Shown here: in pieces, positions 20,695-33,387 of the stretch | Layout of the letters: every line of letters starts with the position of its first letter | Numbering within the stretch: position 1 is the stretch's first letter | Source of the DNA: Phallusia mammillata | Taxonomy: Eukaryota > Chordata > Ascidiacea > Phlebobranchia > Ascidiidae | Length of the DNA: 64,000 bases | NCBI GenBank assembly: GCA_003260075.1 | Contig: QLIY01000042.1 | Span: 123,087 to 187,086 of the forward strand | Reading direction: 5' to 3' | The notes under the pieces: model-generated | What the model saw: the letters and a program-made list of their open reading frames with translations, nothing else | Database searches by the model: none | Told to the model about the DNA's origin: nothing | Program-made: the position numbers and the translations under genes

Positions 20695-23088
20695 ATGTTG
20701 CAACGCGGAGCATACGGATTAGTTAACTTTGCTGCAAACCGTTCTCTTTTTGCTGTTTCTGCATTTGCGGCGCGCGCCAATTGTTTCCTCTCGTCACGAA
20801 AAGTAAGTATGGTGTAGTGCTGATTGTATTGTATTTGGTTAACGTGCATTTTGATGCTACAAAAATCGCGCCTCGTTGTGTTAATGGTAATGTAGCACGA
20901 AAAAGAAAGGACAATGTATATCATTTGCAAGACATATGATAATGTCGTTCAGAGCATTCCTATTCAAAAATATGTTTTACAAGTTCACCTTTGTCAGACA
21001 GGGCAGAAACTATATAGTTTCGCTCACATATAGTTTTGCTGAGGTTGCATGCATGTCAGTTAAGGGGGTTTGTTTGTGAACAGATGTGCAGTTTGGATTT
21101 TTGGGTCGACTTGGGGGGGGGGGTAGTTTCGCTCACATATAGTTTTGCTTGCATGCATGTCAGTTAAAGGGGTTTGTTTGTGAACAGATGTGCAGTTTGG
21201 ATTTTTGGGTCGACTTTAGGTGCAAAGAAATCTTAAACAAGCAGTTATCTTTAAATATTAGCTGATGATTTTGTTAAGCAAATGTTAAAGTTTGTTTTAA
21301 TGTGGTTCAATGTTTTTAGAAGCCACTTAAAATACAACAGAAAACAATGTCATCCAGATTTATTCCATCCAAGAGATATGATGGTGTGGACAGGAACGTT
21401 TGGTATGTTAATATATTAAATTTTGAAACTGTTTTGTTTGTACTTACATATTTTGTTTTATAACTGTATGCAAAACTTTAAACAAAGACTTGATATAAGG
21501 ATTTTTAACGTTGTTCTTCTAAAAGATGAATTTAAAACTATAAAAAACGTTTTCATTTCATCTCAACAAGCTATTAGGTTCAATTACGTGACCCTCAAGC
21601 AATGACAGTTTCAATGCAATTAAAACATTATTAATAAAAGATTTTTTTAGTCATCCACTGTATGAGCACAACATACCTTTGACATTAAAAACAAAACAAT
21701 TTGCAAAACTAGTAGCTTTTTATCATGCCATGCAAACATTGCTATACTCCTAATCTTTCTTAAGTTTGTCAATTCTCTTTCAATAACACATTTACAATCA
21801 TTGTTTCAGGATTGAGTTTACAACTCTGGCAGCAGAATGCAAAGCTGTTAACTTGGGGCAAGGGTTTCCTGACTTTAGCCCACCTGAACATATTAAACAA
21901 GCATTGGCTGATGTGGCTGCAGTTGACAGTGTTGCGACTTACCAGTATACAAGAGGAGTTGTAAGTAGTGTATAGTTTCCATCAGGTAACATTGCCATAC
22001 TTTTGTGCTTTCTGTTTGTAGGGTCATCCAAGGTTGGTAAAAACCATGTCAAAGTTGTTTAGTCCTCTTTTTGGAGTTGAAATTGATCCATTAAAAGACA
22101 TTTTGATCACCATTGGCGGATATGGAGCTTTATATGCTTCCATAAGTGCATTTATAGAACATGGGGGGGGGGGCTTTATAGTTTCCATCAGGTAACATTG
22201 CAATGATTTTGTGCTGTTTGTAGGGTCATCCAAGGTTGGTAAAAACCATGTCAAAGTTGTTGGGGGGGGGGAAGATGAGGTAAAAAATGTTTGTTTTATT
22301 TTCCATACGATTGATTTTATGTTGCTTAACTAATTTGACTTGTTTCTTACCTTTGTATTTGGTATGATTTGAAAGCTTTTCGGTAATACTGTAAACAATA
22401 GTACATCAGATTGTACAATGGGGGGGGGGGGGATGAGGTAAAAAAATGTGTTTTATTTTACATACAATTGATTTTATGTTACTTAACTAATTTTACTTGT
22501 TTCTTATCACTGTATTTGGTATGATTTAAAAGCTTTTCGGTAATACTGTAAACAATAGTACATCAGATTGTACAATAGATCGTAACGATGTATTATTTCA
22601 AAATACAGAAGTGTGTTGCAAATTACCATGAAGGCCCTAAACTTACATCTAAAATAAGATTTTTTTACAGGTTATTATAGTGGAACCCTTTTTCGACTGC
22701 TATGAACCAATGGTGAAGATAGCTGGGGGAATCCCAAAATTTATTCCTCTAAAGCCAGTAAGAGCTTGAGTAATATAGCACACTTGCATTCCATCTCTTA
22801 AAATTACTCACAGAAGTCTAAGGAATCCGCAGGCACCAGTGCTGGCTGGACTTTGGATCGAGATGAATTGGAGAAAATGTTTAACAAAAACACAAAAGCC
22901 ATCATTATCAATACCCCGAACAACCCACTAGGAAAAGTAAGAAAGTTGCTTTTTCATGTGTTAATATGTACTGCAAAAATATGCCTGTGCCACTTTCTAC
23001 ATTGATGTTTCCCAATTCATTGTCAATGGTGTAGTGTGTTGTACTCTTTTATGCACATACGTCAAATAAATGCAATGCACTAATAAAA

Positions 23089-23124
<36 letters not shown>

Positions 23125-26100
23125 ATGTACTGCAAAAATATCCCTGTGCCACTTTCTACATTGATGTTTCCCATTTCATTGTCAATGGTGTAGTGTGTTG
23201 TACTCTTTTATGCACATACTTCAAATAAATGCAATTCAATGCACTAATAAAGCAAATTTGTCTGTTTACACTTTCAGGTGTACAGTCGCGAAGAACTTGA
23301 ATTGATTGCAGAAATGTGTATTAAGTACGATTGTCTTTGCATATCTGACGAAGTCTATGAATGGTTGCTTTTCGAAGATAACAAGCATGTACGAATTGGT
23401 AAGTGAAATCTGGGGAAAATTTTTCAAACGAGTCAATTTATTGATTGGCGCAATTCAGCCCTTATTTATCTCGAACAGTGCCTCAATACCCTATTATCTT
23501 ATCATGCAATAAGACTCAGGTATTGAAACAAATCTAATTTACTGCTTCAAACAAATGATTTCTTACTGTATTTGACCAGTTTTTGTGTCCAGTTGTACCA
23601 CTGAAGGGTTAGTGGCAGAAACGTTTTCATTTTTCAATTGCAAAAAACAAATTTAACAACTTTATGTCATACTTCCTAGAAGTTTTAGTGTCAACATTAC
23701 ATGTTTGTTAAAAAAAAAGTTTTTTGTACATTTTCAACCAATTCTGTTACATTACAGCATCTTTGCCAGGAATGTGGGATCGCACATTAACTATTGGAAG
23801 TGCTGGGAAGACGTTCAGTGTTACAGGCTGGAAGGTAAAGAAAATGTTTTTCAATGTCAATCTTATGAAAACGACAGATAACATTAAAATTAATTCTGCA
23901 ATCTGGCCAAATAATTTTCAGTGTTTGCAGATGCATAGTAGGGATAACATATTCAGTCATTGCCCGCCCACTGAGTAAAAATAAAAAAATAAAAACACAT
24001 TGCTTATAGCATGGTTATATACCAGACCTTTTTCAGACCTGATATGATGAGCTGTGGGCCATTTTTTTCAAACAATATATAGCTAATATAACTCATGTTA
24101 ACATATTTTTTGTGCCTTAGACTTCCTGTTAACCGATACTAGAAAACAAATATACGCTTGTGTCTTACTAGAAGTCCTGGAATGTAATTAGACCTACACA
24201 GGTACTGCACAGTATTTAATTTGATATCCGGTGCTTGCTTACTCTTTGCTGTGGGTCTTAAATTATATCCATGGGTGGCAAGTTGCAATATCAAATTGCC
24301 TTTCCGAAAAGCTCTAGACCTAAATGTAATTTGTTTTCTAATCTTAAAATAATAAAGATTACAGTAGTCCAGTGGTACTAAACCGCATGTTATGCAGTTG
24401 TGATGAACAGAAATATATGGTAGTCGAACATTATAATTTTTCGGAATAATGAAAGTGCTATGGCTCTTCGGGTGTGTGAGGGTTTGTATTTGAATTGCCA
24501 GTATAATCTGGTAAATCTGATCAGATACCTCTTTGGGGCTTCTTTATCACACGCGATTTGATGCAGAGTTTAGTACAATCCTTGTTTTATATTTATATGT
24601 CGTGTGTGTTAAACCATATCAAGACCAACTGGGATTTTTTTATGGAAATTAGTAAAATTTACTGCTCTTGTGAAGCATAACGATCTGTGTTTAATGGTGT
24701 GCTTTACGGCCTTAAAAATGGGTCATTTTATCATCTTCAACTTATGCTTAAGCTTTTTCTGAAAAAAAAAATTTTTTAATGTTTTTCAGCTTGGCTGGGC
24801 GATCGGTCCTTCTCAACTTATCAAGCATCTGCAAACTGTGTGGCAGAACAGTGTGTATACTTGTCCTACTCCATTACAGGTAGGCAACATTTAACAACTG
24901 TACACATGGGGTTACTAAAGCAACCCGCTGAATATTCAACAGCATAGTTTAGCTTCATGTGGGGGGGGGGCACTTGTCCTACTCCATTACAGGTAAGCAA
25001 CAGTTAGCAACTGTACACATGGGGGTACTAAAGCAACCCGCTGAATATTCAACAGCATAGTTTAGCTTCATGTAAAACCTCTATTTAATGTGTATTATAA
25101 GGCAGAACCGATATCGTATTTTGTCCAATTTTGCGGAACCCCACAAAATAATAGTTTTGAAAACATGGTATCGGACAAGAAAGGTACATAAAAACGGGGT
25201 TATTTGGACACAATTGGTTAATAGGTAAAAATCATGACCCAAGAGCCCTGTCATAAGATTAACATAGCAACAATGTAGTTTTCAGTGGAGGGTGTTATGT
25301 TATAAACAAGAAGTTTTTTAAAATGGTTTACCGATTATGGGGGGGGGGCATCATGACCCAAGAGCCCTTTACATAGCAACAATGTAGTTTTCAGTGGAAG
25401 GTGTTATGTTATAAACAAGAAGTTTTTTAAAATGGTTTACCGATTATTAGCAGCTTTGTTAATTGTCATTGAGCATATTTTCACTTTTATTTTCGTGTAC
25501 CCATAAGAGTCTGTAATTTTCGTAATAACTCCTTTTTTTCGTCGTTTTCGTAGGAGGCGGTCGCAAGAGGATTCGAGACCGAGATGTCAAGAATGGGAAC
25601 AGATGAGAGTTATTTTAAAATCCTTCCCAAGCAGTTGCAAGCGAAACGAGACCGCATGGTTCAGGTGTTAAAGGACTTTGGTTTGAAACCGATTATTCCG
25701 CAAGGGGGATATTTCTTAATCGCCGACATTTCAAGTCTAAGTAAGTAACTTGAGTATTCGGGAACGCTATATTCGGATCTGTTCATAAGTTTAATGAAGA
25801 AAATAACGGCCCAAATTGACGTAAAAAGCGACATGCTTTATTGTTCAAACGTTTCGGCAAGGGGGGGGGGAGGTGCCACATCAGTACTTAAGACTATTAG
25901 GGCGTCAAGATTGATTAAACCAGTTATACGTAGAGTACTGGTAGGGTACTAAGTTGCAGTGTAGTTTCTAAAGTCCGTATAGATGCACAGTAGAAAGTGA
26001 AAATAAGCTTGCGGCTTTTGCAGTAAACAAAACCTTTGAGCTTTTTCCAGACCAATCTTTTTCATTTACTTGCTGCTGTGTTGTGGTACTCAAAATTTGT

Positions 26101-27328
26101 ATTGTTGTTTGTTTTAAAGCACAGAACGTAACCTTGAAAAGATATAGTCCGCATTGTGGATAGTATGAAACTTACATTTCAACAAGCAAAACAAAAATCA
26201 AGATCAACTATATTAAGCGTCTACAATAAATATGATTTAACTGAAGCAAACAAGTTTGGCACTCTATTTTGCCGGATATTTTTTGGGAGTGTTTTTAAGT
26301 GCTTAAACCGCGACTTTAAAGGAGTATTATTGTCAAGTTCTATACCGAGACAGGGGGGGGGGTTTAGAAATAAAAAAATCACCAATTGCCTTTTTAAAGT
26401 TTTTAAAGCGTTGAAAACTTTGTTACCATGATCAAATTATTAAGCAAAAATCTAGCCTGCGGTGGGATTCGAACCCACGACAGAAGCCGGGAATCGCGCT
26501 CTGCCAACTGAGCTCATATGCCGTGATCGCTGGTCTGCATAAACCCATAAACGCTTTAGGGTTGATTCCAGTTATGAATAAGGTTCATGATAACACAACA
26601 GCTAACGGTAAAAATGTGTGCAGATGTTGACTTGAGTGATTCCAAGGATTCTGGAGACGCTTGGGATTACAGACTTGTGAAATGGATGACACGAAATAAG
26701 AAACTTGCCACTATTCCAACCACTGCGTTCTACTGCAAAGAACACAGACACTTGACTGAGAAATACATTCGCTTTTGTTTTTGCAAGGTAAGACATTTTG
26801 GAAGTTAATTGTCTACTAGCATATTTGATTTCTGAATAACAGAAGAAAATTGCGTTAGTGTGGTGTGGCCTATTGCTATGAGTTAACCATAGTTTTATGC
26901 CATGTTGGTAACAGACAGAAATTACTGAAAATAAAGTTAACTACATGGAATTGATTTTTACAGTTTTCTATTTCATCAATTAAAGTTAATTTCGGATAAA
27001 ACTGAATAAAAGGATAAAAAAATAATGTATTTTTATTATTTTGTTGTTTTTTGTTTACTTGTGTTTTGCTCTTTTTTGTGCGACTTTGCATTGTTGTAAC
27101 TACAGAATTATTCGAACGAAAGAAATAGTATGTTACAAAATAATTCATTTGTGTATGTCTGAACCTTAAATGTCCAGTAAATTTTTAGTAGCATTCCGAG
27201 TAACAAGCTTCTGTGTTTTGGCATTTATTTTTACAACAGTTTTTTTTCTATTATACTTTTGTTCACAGGAGGATGAAACTATTGAAAAGATGGAAAAGAT
27301 CTTAAAGGAGTGGTCCAAGTCCATGTAA
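20695..27328 (+). CDS. KYAT3: Kynurenine aminotransferase 3 / cysteine-S-conjugate beta-lyase 2
   Basis: Twelve exons: 20695-20802, 21320-21402, 21810-21960, 22022 to about 22164 (broken, see below), 22671-22757, 22814-22936, 23278-23398, 23758-23834, 24790-24879, 25554-25740, 26624-26787 and 27269-27328. With exon 4 counted as 150 nt they give 466 residues; the human protein has 454. It is a fold-type I PLP transaminase acting on kynurenine and glutamine and as a beta-lyase. Visible signatures are [44 protein letters not shown], and [15 protein letters not shown] with the PLP lysine. Exon 1 encodes a mitochondrial-type leader (Arg/Ala-rich, no acids). An internal Met in exon 2 ([13 protein letters not shown]) matches the usual cytosolic start. 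Exon 4 is interrupted by a G tract at 22162, and its last codons (GAT GAG before GTAAAA) appear only after two further joints, almost certainly an assembly fault. Confidence 0.95.
21000..21230. repeat. Duplicated intron segment across a G tract
   Basis: About 100 bp beginning TAGTTTCGCTCACATATAG and including GTTTGTTTGTGAACAGATG occurs on both sides of the G tract at about 21113-21122 in KYAT3 intron 1, with small indels. Confidence 0.75.
22022..22570 (+). repeat. Three G-tract joints shattering KYAT3 exon 4
   Basis: Exon 4 runs intact to GAACATGG at 22162 and then meets a G tract. Next comes a second copy of intron 3 plus the first 35 bp of exon 4, ended by another G tract at 22261. Then comes the missing exon end GATGAG with donor and intron, then a third G tract at 22421 with the same exon end and intron again. 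All pieces are near-identical to their partners. Confidence 0.85.
23090..23119. repeat. G tract of about 30 nt with duplicated flanks
   Basis: About 150 bp of KYAT3 intron 6 (starting TTAATATGTACTGCAAAAAT) are present before and after the tract with a few substitutions. Confidence 0.85.
24900..25450. repeat. Two duplicated intron segments across G tracts
   Basis: At the tract at about 24961-24970 the end of exon 9 with its donor (CTTGTCCTACTCCATTACAG) and 100 bp of intron are repeated. At about 25338-25347 a second intron block (CATGACCCAAGAGCCCT..) is repeated. The coding copy used for KYAT3 is the first. Confidence 0.75.
25741..26623. other. KYAT3 intron 10: repeat fragments, no exon
   Basis: It holds a fragment of the inverted-repeat element seen at 35515 (AATAACGGCCCAAAT.. 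to CAAACGTTTCGGCAA), cut by a G tract at 25861. A further G tract is at 26353. A minus-strand tRNA-like SINE is at about 26452-26540 (A-box complement GCTCTGCCAACTGAGCTC, B-box complement GGGATTCGAACCC). Confidence 0.6.
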
Positions 27329-27367
27329 CGAAAAGACAACAAAAATTCCTAATTGAGTTACATTTTT

Positions 27368-27424
<57 letters not shown>

Positions 27425-30339
27425 TAGATATGGTTTAATCCTATTTGTTTGTTAGAGTTTGTGCGGTTTAGGCTGCGCCGTTATTATGGTTATACGCTGT
27501 TTGCATACTGATATAGCAACAGGAATGAAATTATACTTTTACTAGCGCCTATAAGTTTAACACAGCATACTAATTCTGGTTTACTAACAAGAATGAGAAC
27601 AATTAGCATCTTTTCAATCGTCATGCTTGATACCATAGCAAAATAAGAAAAAAAATACAGTGTACAGCTATGGTTAAGATAAACATAAATTCATAACGGG
27701 AGTCAGCGTCTATGCAGACCAGCGATCACGGCACTTTCATATATAAATCACAGTATAATTATGATGAACTATCAATTTGAAAAAAAACCTTGGTTGCTTT
27801 TTTGTATCTGAATAACTCTCAACAGTATATGTGTTTTATTCTTCAATTGGATTTTATCCTTAACTTAAACGTAGGCCTACCTCTAAAACTCACTAAATTT
27901 AAGGTATTGCTTGCACTTGCCAATCTGTGCTTTAGCTTGTTTTGTATGCACTATTTAAAGTGTATCATTAACTTTATAAGACTTAACTTTGCGTTTTTTT
28001 CTTCTTCTAAACACTTTGAGAAAAAACTTAATGATAAAATCCTACTTTTTCGTTTTACGTTAAAACTGTACTTAACTCCGCAAAGCTCGCTGCAGTCTAG
28101 CACCACAAAAAATAACGTACCAACATAGGGAATATAAAAACGGTTTGTAATTTTACACCGTTTTGGGAGTTTTTTGTGTTTTTGTTTTGACAAGCACAGT
28201 CGCTTTATTTATCAGCTAGGTACTTCAAAAATGTCACAAATGAATTATCTTGTGCTTTTATAAGTTTTGTTAGGTTATTGCTTAGCTTAGGCACCATTAT
28301 AGTATCGTCTTAAGAGACACTGGTTGTGGCGCATTACTTAAACCGCTTGAGGTGGCATGTACGAAAAAAATAAACAATAAAGAAACATCCATCACAACTG
28401 CAATGATGTACATAGTTGGACATTGAGCTCAATCTAAGCAAGACGCATTTAAATATCGTTTTGCCCTTTGGGGAAATAACTAAACAAACACAGTAGGAAG
28501 TACAAGCATAGGGGAAACATGCATTGTTCCGATATTGTCAGTTGACCTGATCAGTCTGCCTCAGTTTTCAAACGGGTGCTTATCTCATCTCATTGCAGCC
28601 ATTGTTCTTGATCTTTGCCATCAGTTTTTCTTGTGGATTTTTGAACAATCCATTGATCAGTTTATGTTGTCATTGAACTATTGCATCTCGTTGCAAAGCC
28701 ATTTTGCGATCAACCGCGTTTTGTCTTTTCTAGATTTTTGCTTTGCTTTTCATAACGTACCGTTTTGGGGGGGGGGCGAACAATCCACTGATCATTTTAT
28801 GTTGTCATTGAACTATTGCATCTCGTTGCAAAGTCGTTTTGCGATCAACCGCTTTTTGTCTTTTCTAGATTTTTGCTTTGCTTTTCATAACGTACCGTTT
28901 TTTATCTGTCTTTTGTGTCAGATAATAAAGCAGCAACCCATCAAACTTGAACTATTTTTGGGGGGGGGGAAAAATGTAGAATTTTTAAACATAACTTTTT
29001 AATTTGTTTGCCAACAAAAATTGGGCGACATGGTATTATCGTATTTTATCACAACTTGTGATTAAAATCAGGTTTTTCCAAACACCTGGTATCTAACAAA
29101 AACATGTGTTTCAAAGCACCTTCCTGACAAGGTCGCTTTGGAAAAACAGTTTCAATTGATTTTCTCAACTTATTTTTTCCTTCACTTGTTATCTAAGTTT
29201 TTGCCAAAGTTTGCAAAGTTTTAGTTCTACTTTCTATTTTTCAAATATTTTTTTAACAACAAAATATCGTGCAATAAGTGAGACGGGGGGGGGGGCAAGT
29301 TGTTGCCGAAACCTTGCAAAGTTTTTACTTTCTTTTTTCCATTTATAAAACATAAGAAAACTTTGTGCAACAAGTGAGACGTAAAGATACAAAAAAACAG
29401 ATACATCAAATCACAACTCGGCCATTCAATTACCAATAACAAGCCCAACAATTGTCTACCATCGATTACATTAATTGTGGTGCTGTAAATGGACTCTCTT
29501 GAGGAGCGAGAGGCTCGATGCGCCACTGTGACGTAATAAACGAGATTGATGAAAGACCTGGCTGATCTAGTGTCTCGCAGTCGACTGCAGCAGGCTTACA
29601 AGATAGCAGGTTGACTGATCAATTTGGATTATGTGGGGAAGTTTTTGAAATGCAAATAGCACAGAGGTGAGAAAACGTTTATTTGCATTGTGAAGGAATG
29701 ATTAAATGAAGTGTGTTGTTTGTTTTTTTGTGATGTTGTGGTTTTTGTGAAACCTGTTGCTGTAACGGAAATGCAATTTTTGTGTGCCCGTTTGTTTAAT
29801 TTAGAAAACAAAAATAAGAAGTTTGTGTTAGATATTTGTTTATAGGGGGGGGGGTGTTTGCCTGTTCCAAAAATAAGAAATTTGTGATAGATATTTGTTT
29901 ATATTTTGATTAAAACCAAAAATAAGAAAGTTGTGTTAGATATTTGTTAATATTTTGGCAATTTTAAGTGTTTTTTGGGCAAAATTTTTGAATTTTTATT
30001 TTGGCAAAATACGAATATTTTGGCAAAATACGAAAAAATACACTTTTACTGGCACACTTAGCGATTTTTAAATACTTCAAAAAAGCAACCCCCATAATTC
30101 CCTTTTGCATCATATCAATTCTACATGAAGGCTAAAAATAGATCGGTTTTATGGTATTTTTTTCATATTTTGCAGTGTGATTATTCTACTGCTGACGACG
30201 GAATGCATTTCAGCCGGCAAACATGGTCAGCGCTCCCGGAAAAAATCAAAGTCAAAAGGGGGGGGGGGGATACCAATTCTACATGCAGGCTAAACATAGA
30301 TCGGTTTTATGGTATGTTTTTTTTTTCATTTTTTTACAG
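27329..30339. other. Intergenic region with haplotype-type duplications
   Basis: No supported gene is seen. It starts with a G tract of about 54 nt (27370-27423). Shorter tracts at about 28768, 28961, 29286, 29846 and 30259 mostly separate near-identical direct repeats (for example the 130-bp block ending CATAACGTACCGTTTT). Around 27690-27760 is a SINE-like tail (GACCAGCGATCACGGCA). Open frames here are not conserved between the duplicate copies. Confidence 0.6.
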
Positions 30340-30422
30340 TGTGATTATTCTACTTCTGACGACGGAATGCATTTTAGCCGGCAAACATGGTCAGCGCTCC
30401 CGGAAAAAATCAAAGTCAAAAG
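30340..30422 (+). CDS. Putative leader exon of the receptor gene
   Basis: After TTTTTTTACAG it reads VIILLLTTECILAGKHGQRS, then basic residues (RKKSKSK), ending in phase 1. This is a hydrophobic signal core followed by a basic stretch, as in the rho subunits. An allelic copy at about 30175-30258 differs by two substitutions within the hydrophobic core. The initiator Met must lie in an upstream exon I could not place. Confidence 0.45.
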
Positions 30423-33315
30423 GTGTTGCATTGGATTTAGCAAATCGATAAACTGCAAGTGCTGGGGATAATCTTTGTTACTTGCCTGATCACCTTAACT
30501 CTTTGACTTTTAAGCCTTACAAGCAGAGTGATTGATTGGTTACGTTATCCGAAGGCATGGCTAGAATTTTCCGAAGGCACGGAAAATTGAGTACATCCTT
30601 ATAACTTGTGGCTAACGCAAAGTGATTCAAAGCCAGGCCACTTTTTTAGTCTATATAATTGATTGCTTGTCCATAGGAATTAATTAATAACGTCAAACTT
30701 TATTATACATTTTGGCTCCTGGCTATAACCCATTTTCGCTGCTGGAAAAATGCAGATTTTCTTTAAGAAGTTGCTAAATTGGTTTCGAAACAATGACAGC
30801 TTCGAATAACGATCATGAAATTTCATAATGCGAATCAATAACGTTTCAGGAACGTTATTCGTTGGTTTGGCCCTTATAACTAGTTTTTATTTCTATACCA
30901 GTAAAAGTCCTACTGCGATCCGATACCCGATACGTAGTGTCAACCGGGGGGGGGGAATTTTCTTTAAGAAGTTGCCAAATTGGTTTCAAAACAATGACAG
31001 CTTCCAATAACGATCATGAAATTTCATAATGCGAATCAATTAGGTTTCAAGAACGTTATTCGTTGGGTTGGCCCTTATAACTAGTTTTTATTTCTATTCC
31101 AGTAAAAGTCCTACTGCGATCCGATACCCGATACGTAGTGTCAACCTACAAAAAAACTTTATTCACTTATAATTATCGGGCCTGCTGTTAGGCAGATTGC
31201 ATTAACCATTGCAAAGTATCGCTTAGTGTGCGTTTGTAGCACTGTAGCGGACTAAACTTGATCCATTGCGACCTCGTTTGAGGCGTAAAACCGTAACAAT
31301 GCAGACCATAGGCTATATTTGTCAAGTATATCGCTTTTACTCTTAGGTTTTAAACGTTTATTTTTTACCTCACTTTAATAAAATATCGTCTTTAAAAGGG
31401 GGGGGGGTAAAAAAGCTTTATTCGCTTATAATTATCGGGCCTGCAGTTGGGCAGATTGCATTAACCAATGCAAAGTAGCGCTTAGTGTGCGTTTTTAAAG
31501 CACTGTAGCGGACTAAACTTGATCCATTGCGACCTCATTTGTGGCGTAATAACGTAACAATGTAGACCATAGGCTATATTTGTCAAGTATATCGCTTTTA
31601 CTCTTAGGTATTAAACGTTTATTTTTTACCTCACTTTAATAAAATATCGTCTTTAAAATCGTTAATTCGGAAATACGTTCTTTTTGGTATGTCACGTATA
31701 TTCTTTGAAAGGAACAGCAAACGTCCTAACCAGACGCAGTTAGTGTTGCAATGGGGAATGAGTCAAAAGTCCGTGTGAAGTGATTTTTCCCAAAATATTG
31801 TGGCAGAAACGACAGACTAAAGCACGTTTTACTCCTTTATAAAGGTATCAGTATTTGTTTGGATTCCTCCAATGTATCAGACGAGTACCGATTTCATTTA
31901 CAGCATCGGGTATCGCCGATACATTATTTTTGGGCCAACCCTAATTACTACAACACTCATTTTACGAAGTAAACTGTGTGATGATTTTGCCCACAAAAAA
32001 ACCTGCAACTTTAATACTTTACAGTGTTGTTTTAAACATATTTTCTTTTCCCCCCAACACAAGCCTAAACACCTTTAAACGTTTGTGGAACGAAAATTTT
32101 CCAATCGATCATCCAATTGCCACGCGGCTTGGCGCCTTGCACAGTGTGAAATGACACAGTGGCGGAGAATCAATAAAGCTTTAGCGGACATTACACATTA
32201 AATTCGCAGTCAAATTAAAACCTGTTTTCTCGTTTTTACATCACCAGCAGTATTGGGTATCTTACATTTCAATGCCACTTTAATGAAAGGATTTTGACAA
32301 GATGTTTTCTAGGAAACGTATTTCACTCTATCGCGGTCTTACTGTTTTATCTTCTGCTCCAAATGGAAAACCCCAATGGGGGGGGGGGGCTAATGAAAGG
32401 ATTTTGACAAGATGTTTTCTAGGAAACGTATTTAACTCTATTGCTGTCCTACTGTTTTATCTTCTGCTCCAAATGGAAAACCCCAATGGCTTGTTTTCAG
32501 CAAAAGTTAACCACATCTGTCATACGGTTTACAGTTTAATGCTCTGCGATTTTAAATTTGGTGACATTGTGATTTATTGCATGAAATTAGTTTGACGTTG
32601 AACGTTAAAATGTTGACGCTGATCGTCTGCTGCTCTTTTTGAGTATATTTTGTATATTTGATATGCGTAGACAGATCCGTCGGTCATCAACTAATTACAC
32701 AGGCTGATTCTTGTACTGCTATGACATTACGCAATCCAGTCAGCCACAATGTGCATAAATATGGGAAACTAGGTTCCTGTAACCCAATAGCAAATTTGTA
32801 AACCATAATTGTATCGCAACTTTTTCGAAACAAGAGTTTAGAATCTGCAAAAATGTTCCTTCAAAGTAAGCCATTTTTTTGACCCACTTCGTTGTGCAAA
32901 AAGGTTATTTCCTTAACTTTACGTCTGTGCAACTTGCTATGTGTTTTGTGCAGTGCTGGACAAGCATGGAACTGACCAATCCAAACAGAGGGGGGGGGGC
33001 CTTTTTCGAAACAAGAGTTTAGAATCTGCAAAAATAATCCTAAAAAAAGTAAGTCAATTTTGACCCACTTCGTTGTCCAAAAAAGTTATTTCCGTAACTT
33101 TACGTCTGTGCAACTTGCTATGTGTTTTGTGCAGTGCCGGACAAGCATGGAACTGACCAATCCAAACAGATTGAAGATATGTTCAGAGCTCACTCATACG
33201 AGCTCAGTATTCGACCAAAGGTTGAAGGTAAATTTGCGGTATCTTAAGAACATAACTCATATTTATATAGTACAGGTTTACTTCAAACACTTTGATATTT
33301 ATTGATTACAACAGT

Positions 33316-33387
<72 letters not shown>

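Noticed and set aside
26455..26530. A tRNA gene on the minus strand
   Set aside because: Internal promoter boxes are present, but the acceptor stem does not pair and the flanks are repetitive.
30828..31010. Small membrane protein frame MRINNVSGTLFVGLALITSF
   Set aside because: The second copy of this block (about 31029) has a stop (TAG) where the first reads on, so the frame is not conserved between alleles.
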